The notes under the pieces: generated by a model
Database searches by the model: none
Told to the model about the DNA's origin: nothing
Seen by the model: only the letters and a program-made list of their open reading frames with translations
Program-made: the position numbers and the translations under genes
DNA from: Nostoc calcicola FACHB-3891
GTDB taxonomy: Bacteria > Cyanobacteriota > Cyanobacteriia > Cyanobacteriales > Nostocaceae
DNA length: 64,000 bases
Direction: 5' to 3'
NCBI RefSeq assembly: GCF_014697355.1
Contig: NZ_JACJRQ010000001.1
Coordinates: forward strand, 434,001-498,000
Shown here: one piece after another, positions 60,574 through 64,000 of the stretch
Layout: every line of letters begins with the position of its first letter
Numbering within the stretch: position 1 is the first letter of the stretch

Positions 60574-60652
60574 TTTTTATTAGTCCTAAGTTAATAAATG
60601 TCTGGTAGTTATTGTTAGGTGCGATTACCAGCGATCGCACCTTATTTAATTA

Positions 60653-61045
60653 TCAAGCAGATTTAGGTAGGTAATTAGAGAAAGAATTTAATAAAATATT
60701 TTGGATCTTGCTTGAAACACCCTCATTGGGATTTTGAAGTAAGGAAGCTTGCACAGAAATAAGTGCTATGCAGATATTAGGTAAGTTTTCATCAATCTGA
60801 TCATCTTCTAGCGACTCTGCCAACATCTCTGCTTTGATTTCTGCCACGCGAACAGCAAACCAATCACGATCAAAAGGTAACAGACCACCAAGGGTTTTGA
60901 CCCAAACTGTACATCCTGCCTCAATTCTAATAGTGATGATTTCATTAGCTGGAATATTAATGATCTTGCTGATGATTTCACGATCGCGCACAGATAAAAA
61001 CTCTTGAGTTAGTGCTGGGGTGGTCGTTTCTGTTAAAGTAGTCAT
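60653..61045 (-). CDS. hypothetical protein (130 aa)
   Basis: A Thr-rich start (MTTLTETTTPALTQEFLSVR) then strand-rich IITIRIEAGCTVWVKTLGGL and helices. No family recognised. Preceded by an operator-like GTATAAC repeat (61126-61151) shared with the next two control regions, so probably in the same regulon. Confidence 0.55.
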   Translation of the reverse strand: MTTLTETTTPALTQEFLSVRDREIISKIINIPANEIITIRIEAGCTVWVKTLGGLLPFDRDWFAVRVAEIKAEMLAESLEDDQIDENLPNICIALISVQASLLQNPNEGVSSKIQNILLNSFSNYLPKSA

Positions 61046-61125
61046 GATTCCTCTTTGGGGGTGTCAGGCGATCGCTTGTAAGTTTCTCAGGCTTGGTGAG
61101 CGATCGCTTTGTTTTCATATCTATA

Positions 61126-61151
61126 GCATAACACCGTATAACGCTGTATGC
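61126..61151. promoter_or_regulatory. GTATAAC repeat operator, site 1
   Basis: GCATAAC-acc-GTATAAC-gct-GTATGC: three heptamer-like units at 10-bp spacing, also roughly palindromic. It lies about 80 bp before the 130-aa gene. Confidence 0.5.
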
Positions 61152-61170
61152 AACTAGGTTTTAAACTTTT

Positions 61171-62427
61171 TTAGAATGGATCTCCTTTACGTATTTCTTC
61201 AAGTTTTGCTCGTTCTTTTTCTAGGTGTGTTTGCACTTCTTCTTCAGACATGGGTTCTAGATGGATCGGTTCTTGCCATGAGTACCAATTATCCAAAACA
61301 TCATCTATAAACTTGATAGGGATAATAGCTTTTGGATTATTTTGCTTTATATCCTTTGGCATTTTAGAGCGATCGCATACTTCCCCTAAAGTACTACTAC
61401 GATGTTTTACCTTTGCACCTATTGGAAGTATCTCTAGTTCACTGATAGGGATAGCTGATTTTCCTCCAGCAAACATTACAGGAACCAAGCCTGATCTAAT
61501 ACCTTCCATCTGGACTGGTAAAGTGCCTATAGGTTCTGATCGATCAATGACACCTACTACACCAGTTAAAGTATGTTGTACTTCTGTTCCTGTTTCCATA
61601 TCATCTAGTGCGATCGCGGCTTCTGACACTTTGATCGGTTGGCTAAAGAATGAAGCCATTGAAAAGGTGACTGGTTTAGTTTCTACAACTGGTTTCGGTT
61701 CTTCAATTGTTTGCACAACTGACTCAACTACTTGTGCTTGTACATCAATATCAGCGATCGCTTGTACAGAATCTTCTAATTCTTGCTGTGTGTAGTTCCG
61801 ATCAACTTCTTCCAAAATAGCATCAAGAGATCTACCAAATTCGTTTAATTCTTCTGGTGATAGTTTCGATGTTTTATTTTTTTCTAAAAGTTCATCTACT
61901 TTATCAGAATGATTTACTTCAAATTCAGGTTCTAAAACTTCTACTACAGTTGTATTCAATTCAGTAATTAAATTATTTGTAAATTCCTCAACCTGACTGG
62001 CTGGTAATTCTTCAGATAATTGTTCTGATGCTACTTCTACAGATTGATTAAATTCTTTTACTTCTTCTGGTGATAAGGGAGATGTTTTATTTTTATCTAG
62101 TAATTCATCAATTTTATCAAGACTTGTTGTTAGATTATCTTTAGTTTTTTTATGTTTCCGTGGTTTTTTAATTTCTTCTTCTTCCTTAACTTCCCCATTT
62201 AAAATACCTAATTCTGAGCATTTAAAAGCGATCGCTTTTTTAACTTCATCCAAAATAAGTGGATTAGCTTTATTAAAAATAGATGATAGGGAGTTTAAGG
62301 CAGTTGTCAGGTCAAATTCAATCTCTTGTGCTGCTTTGATTTCACGATCTAATTGATCTATTTCTTCCAGTAATGATTTTTTTTCAGTAATTTTATCGTC
62401 AATAAATTGTAGAGTTGCAGTAGTCAT
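61171..62427 (-). CDS. hypothetical repeat-containing protein with SH3-like C-terminus (418 aa)
   Basis: N-terminal coiled coil (about 10-45). A repeated unit of 28 residues, KIDELLDKNKTSPLSPEEVK (from 104) and KVDELLEKNKTSKLSPEELN (from 175). The C-terminal part has two KOW/SH3-like stretches (EVQHTLTGVVGVIDRSEPIG and KVKHRSSTLGEVCDRSKMPK). Very acidic. Unknown function; it could be a scaffold for plasmid DNA handling. Driven from a shared divergent promoter region with the RHH gene. Confidence 0.6.
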   Translation of the reverse strand: MTTATLQFIDDKITEKKSLLEEIDQLDREIKAAQEIEFDLTTALNSLSSIFNKANPLILDEVKKAIAFKCSELGILNGEVKEEEEIKKPRKHKKTKDNLTTSLDKIDELLDKNKTSPLSPEEVKEFNQSVEVASEQLSEELPASQVEEFTNNLITELNTTVVEVLEPEFEVNHSDKVDELLEKNKTSKLSPEELNEFGRSLDAILEEVDRNYTQQELEDSVQAIADIDVQAQVVESVVQTIEEPKPVVETKPVTFSMASFFSQPIKVSEAAIALDDMETGTEVQHTLTGVVGVIDRSEPIGTLPVQMEGIRSGLVPVMFAGGKSAIPISELEILPIGAKVKHRSSTLGEVCDRSKMPKDIKQNNPKAIIPIKFIDDVLDNWYSWQEPIHLEPMSEEEVQTHLEKERAKLEEIRKGDPF

Positions 62428-62460
62428 AAATTTTTTATCTCTTTTTAGCTTATATCTTTA

Positions 62461-62552
62461 GTATAACACTGTATAACTATTATTGACTAAAATTTAAAAA
62501 AAATTTCTAATAAAACAATCTACTGTATAATATAGTTATACAAAGTATACTA
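62461..62552. promoter_or_regulatory. GTATAAC repeat operators, sites 2 and 3, divergent promoter
   Basis: GTATAACACTGTATAACTAT at 62461-62480 precedes the minus-strand 418-aa gene; TACTGTATAATATAG and TTATAC...GTATAC at 62521-62552 precede the RHH gene. The repeated GTATAA(C) at about 10-bp spacing fits a ribbon-helix-helix repressor binding on one DNA face. Confidence 0.55.
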
Positions 62553-62564
62553 AGGATAGACACA

Positions 62565-62825
62565 ATGAGCAAATTAACAGCATTTAGATTGCCAGAAGAT
62601 CTTTTAGAGGAAATTGAAGAGTTGTCCTCTAAACTAAGATCGGATAAAACAGCGATCGTGATTAAAGCTTTACAAATTGGGATAGATAAAATAAAAGGAA
62701 GTAAATTGAGGATTGAGCGTCCTTTACTACCTGAAGATGTGCAACAAATGATCGATGAAAGCAATCAAGTTTTAATATCGGAGATTGAAGAATTAAAAAA
62801 GCAAATAAAAAATTTATCAAAATAG
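62565..62825 (+). CDS. ribbon-helix-helix repressor (86 aa)
   Basis: MSKLTAFRLPEDLLEEIEEL is a typical CopG/MetJ-like strand and first helix; SDKTAIVIKALQIGIDKIKG is the second helix. A coiled-coil tail (ISEIEELKKQIKNLSK) may serve oligomerisation. It lies beside GTATAAC repeats and is the likely master repressor of this gene block. Confidence 0.8.
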   Translation: MSKLTAFRLPEDLLEEIEELSSKLRSDKTAIVIKALQIGIDKIKGSKLRIERPLLPEDVQQMIDESNQVLISEIEELKKQIKNLSK

Positions 62826-62850
62826 TTAAATTTATTGGCATAAACAAAAA

Positions 62851-62884
62851 CCATCCAATTATTTAAAAGTTGGATGGTTTTTTA
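62851..62884. terminator. bidirectional terminator
   Basis: CCATCCAA and TTGGATGG stem, T run TTTTTT to the right and AAAAA to the left. It serves the RHH gene and the convergent ATPase gene. Confidence 0.8.
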
Positions 62885-62893
62885 TTTATGTTT

Positions 62894-64000
62894 TTAAACT
62901 TTCCTTATTTTGCTTGATTTAGCGTCTATTTCTATTTTTCCGTTGCTTTCAAGATTAGATAAAATATCTTTTATTTCATGAGTAGGAATTTTTAAGATAA
63001 GGATAGAAGTTAAAAATTCAGTACTGCTGATTTCAACCCAATCTGTTGTTAAAATATCTAAAAGTTTATCCTCAAAACCACTACCTACAGATTCAGATTT
63101 TTTACTATCATGTACAGTCTCAAACTGTAGTGCGCTTCTTTCAAACTCAGGTGTAATGCCGATCCTCACAATCCCAGCTGTGGATAAAATGACAGATGAT
63201 TTAATATCACCTGCTTTCATTCCCTCTTGTAATTGTGTAAATTGGGTAAGTACTCTGGTGCGATCGCTTTCTTGTGGAATAATAAGGAAATTTTGCGCGG
63301 TTTTAGTCACGCAGTTACAATCACCAATTGGAATACCATTTTCGTCATGCCCGATCCTAGCGATCGCAAATATATCGAAATTATCCCGAATAGATCCCGA
63401 TCCTAATCCCCAATCAGTTATTTTAGGTGATTGGGTATCTATCCAAATAGTTGTACCAAGTGCAGCCCCATTATTTGCTAAGGTCATTAACTTACCCTGA
63501 ACAGTTTTAAAAATATCCTTATATGTTGAATTGAGTAGGTCTTTAATGCTCTGCCAGTCTGTGATAGCCAAAACTACGGGTGAAAATTCCCTTACACCTT
63601 GTTCTAAAAGCTTTTGGCGTTCCTCATAAATTTCCCAAATTTGATCTAACGCTCCTAAATCAATATCCTGTAAGTTGAAACCGTAATGATTTTGTTTTGG
63701 TACATTTGGGTGTATTGGTTCAATGCCCTTACCCTGCCAAGCAAATACTGTTAGATCAGAATGTAAACTAAAAGCCTGATCGAGCATGAAATAAAGTACT
63801 GTAGTCTTTCCAGTCCTTGACGGTGCGACAAGTGCTTTACTCTTTCCAGGTTTACCGGCCTGTTTAATGATCTCTACACCTACATCACGAAAAGCTTTAT
63901 ATTTATCGTGTTTGCTTAACTGGGTATTAGGTATTGGGGATTGGACATTAGGTATTGGGTATTGGGTATTGGGTATTGGTGATTGGGTATTACTGGCAGA
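62894..64000 (-). CDS. P-loop ATPase of plasmid type, cut by the window edge (at least 368 aa)
   Basis: An in-frame ATG at 63787 is not the true start: the frame continues to the window edge and includes Walker [21 protein letters not shown] at about 63790-63850. The rest has a RecA-like core ([35 protein letters not shown]) and a winged-helix-like C-terminus ([16 protein letters not shown]). It resembles ATPases that handle DNA on plasmids (TraD/VirD4-like or packaging) but no firm family can be given. Upstream of Walker A the coding sequence consists of NTQSPIP-like repeats. Confidence 0.65.
   Translation of the reverse strand, partial: SASNTQSPIPNTQYPIPNVQSPIPNTQLSKHDKYKAFRDVGVEIIKQAGKPGKSKALVAPSRTGKTTVLYFMLDQAFSLHSDLTVFAWQGKGIEPIHPNVPKQNHYGFNLQDIDLGALDQIWEIYEERQKLLEQGVREFSPVVLAITDWQSIKDLLNSTYKDIFKTVQGKLMTLANNGAALGTTIWIDTQSPKITDWGLGSGSIRDNFDIFAIARIGHDENGIPIGDCNCVTKTAQNFLIIPQESDRTRVLTQFTQLQEGMKAGDIKSSVILSTAGIVRIGITPEFERSALQFETVHDSKKSESVGSGFEDKLLDILTTDWVEISSTEFLTSILILKIPTHEIKDILSNLESNGKIEIDAKSSKIRKV
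63918..63995 (-). repeat. in-frame STRR array CCCAATA within the ATPase gene
   Basis: Units of TATTGGG/GATTGGG repeat about ten times; on the minus strand they read N-T-Q-(S/Y)-P-I-P in frame. Low-complexity linker made from a heptameric repeat. Confidence 0.75.

Overview
The window comes from the genome of a heterocyst-forming cyanobacterium of the Nostoc/Anabaena kind. The evidence is the very frequent HIP1 octamer GCGATCGC, Ycf51 and PEP-CTERM genes, heptameric STRR-type repeats, a fused vnfDG gene and a vanadate transport operon. Everything below was read from the sequence; no database search was run.

Layout. 1-8.7 kb is a patchwork: a PEP-CTERM protein, a chimeric remnant of an RRM protein gene, Ycf51, a two-gene operon (iron-type alcohol dehydrogenase family protein plus class I aminotransferase), a 298-bp inverted-repeat element, an orphan CRISPR array of 11 repeats, an FMN reductase, a GxxExxY protein and an hsdS fragment. 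At 8.7-11.3 kb lies a rifampin phosphotransferase-like gene (rph) with a Firmicute-style ribosome binding site.

11.9-38.3 kb is an alternative-nitrogen-fixation island. The minus strand carries vnfDG, vnfK, vnfE and vnfN. The plus strand carries vnfH, a small unknown gene, an XRE/PBP-domain regulator (candidate VnfR), nifV, an RHH protein, a 2OG-Fe(II) oxygenase, a nitroreductase, a PsiE-like protein, two DUF2231 proteins, a terminal oxidase without Cu-A ligands (ctaC-ctaD-ctaE), a type-2 NADH dehydrogenase and vupABC. The genes fit one physiology: make V-nitrogenase and its homocitrate, import vanadate, and burn oxygen with a dedicated NDH-2/oxidase branch. A conserved regulatory box of about 85 bp occurs near vnfH, the oxidase operon and the island's right edge. 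Its core recurs before the regulator and before a deleted copy of that regulator upstream of vupA.

The V-nitrogenase looks damaged. About the first 80 codons of vnfK, with two of three P-cluster cysteines, are replaced by a structured segment that resembles a HEARO/IscB omega-RNA. VnfH carries substitutions at normally invariant positions.

39-64 kb is an AT-rich integrated plasmid or integrative element. It begins near tRNA-Ala(CGC) with a tyrosine recombinase. It then carries a Ser/Thr kinase with a zinc ribbon, a 1,694-residue CyRepA1-like primase/helicase with a possible counter-transcribed RNA upstream, RHH repressors with operators, a three-gene AAA-ATPase/pentapeptide-repeat module that may be a conflict system, and a run of unknown plasmid-type genes ending in an ATPase cut by the window edge.
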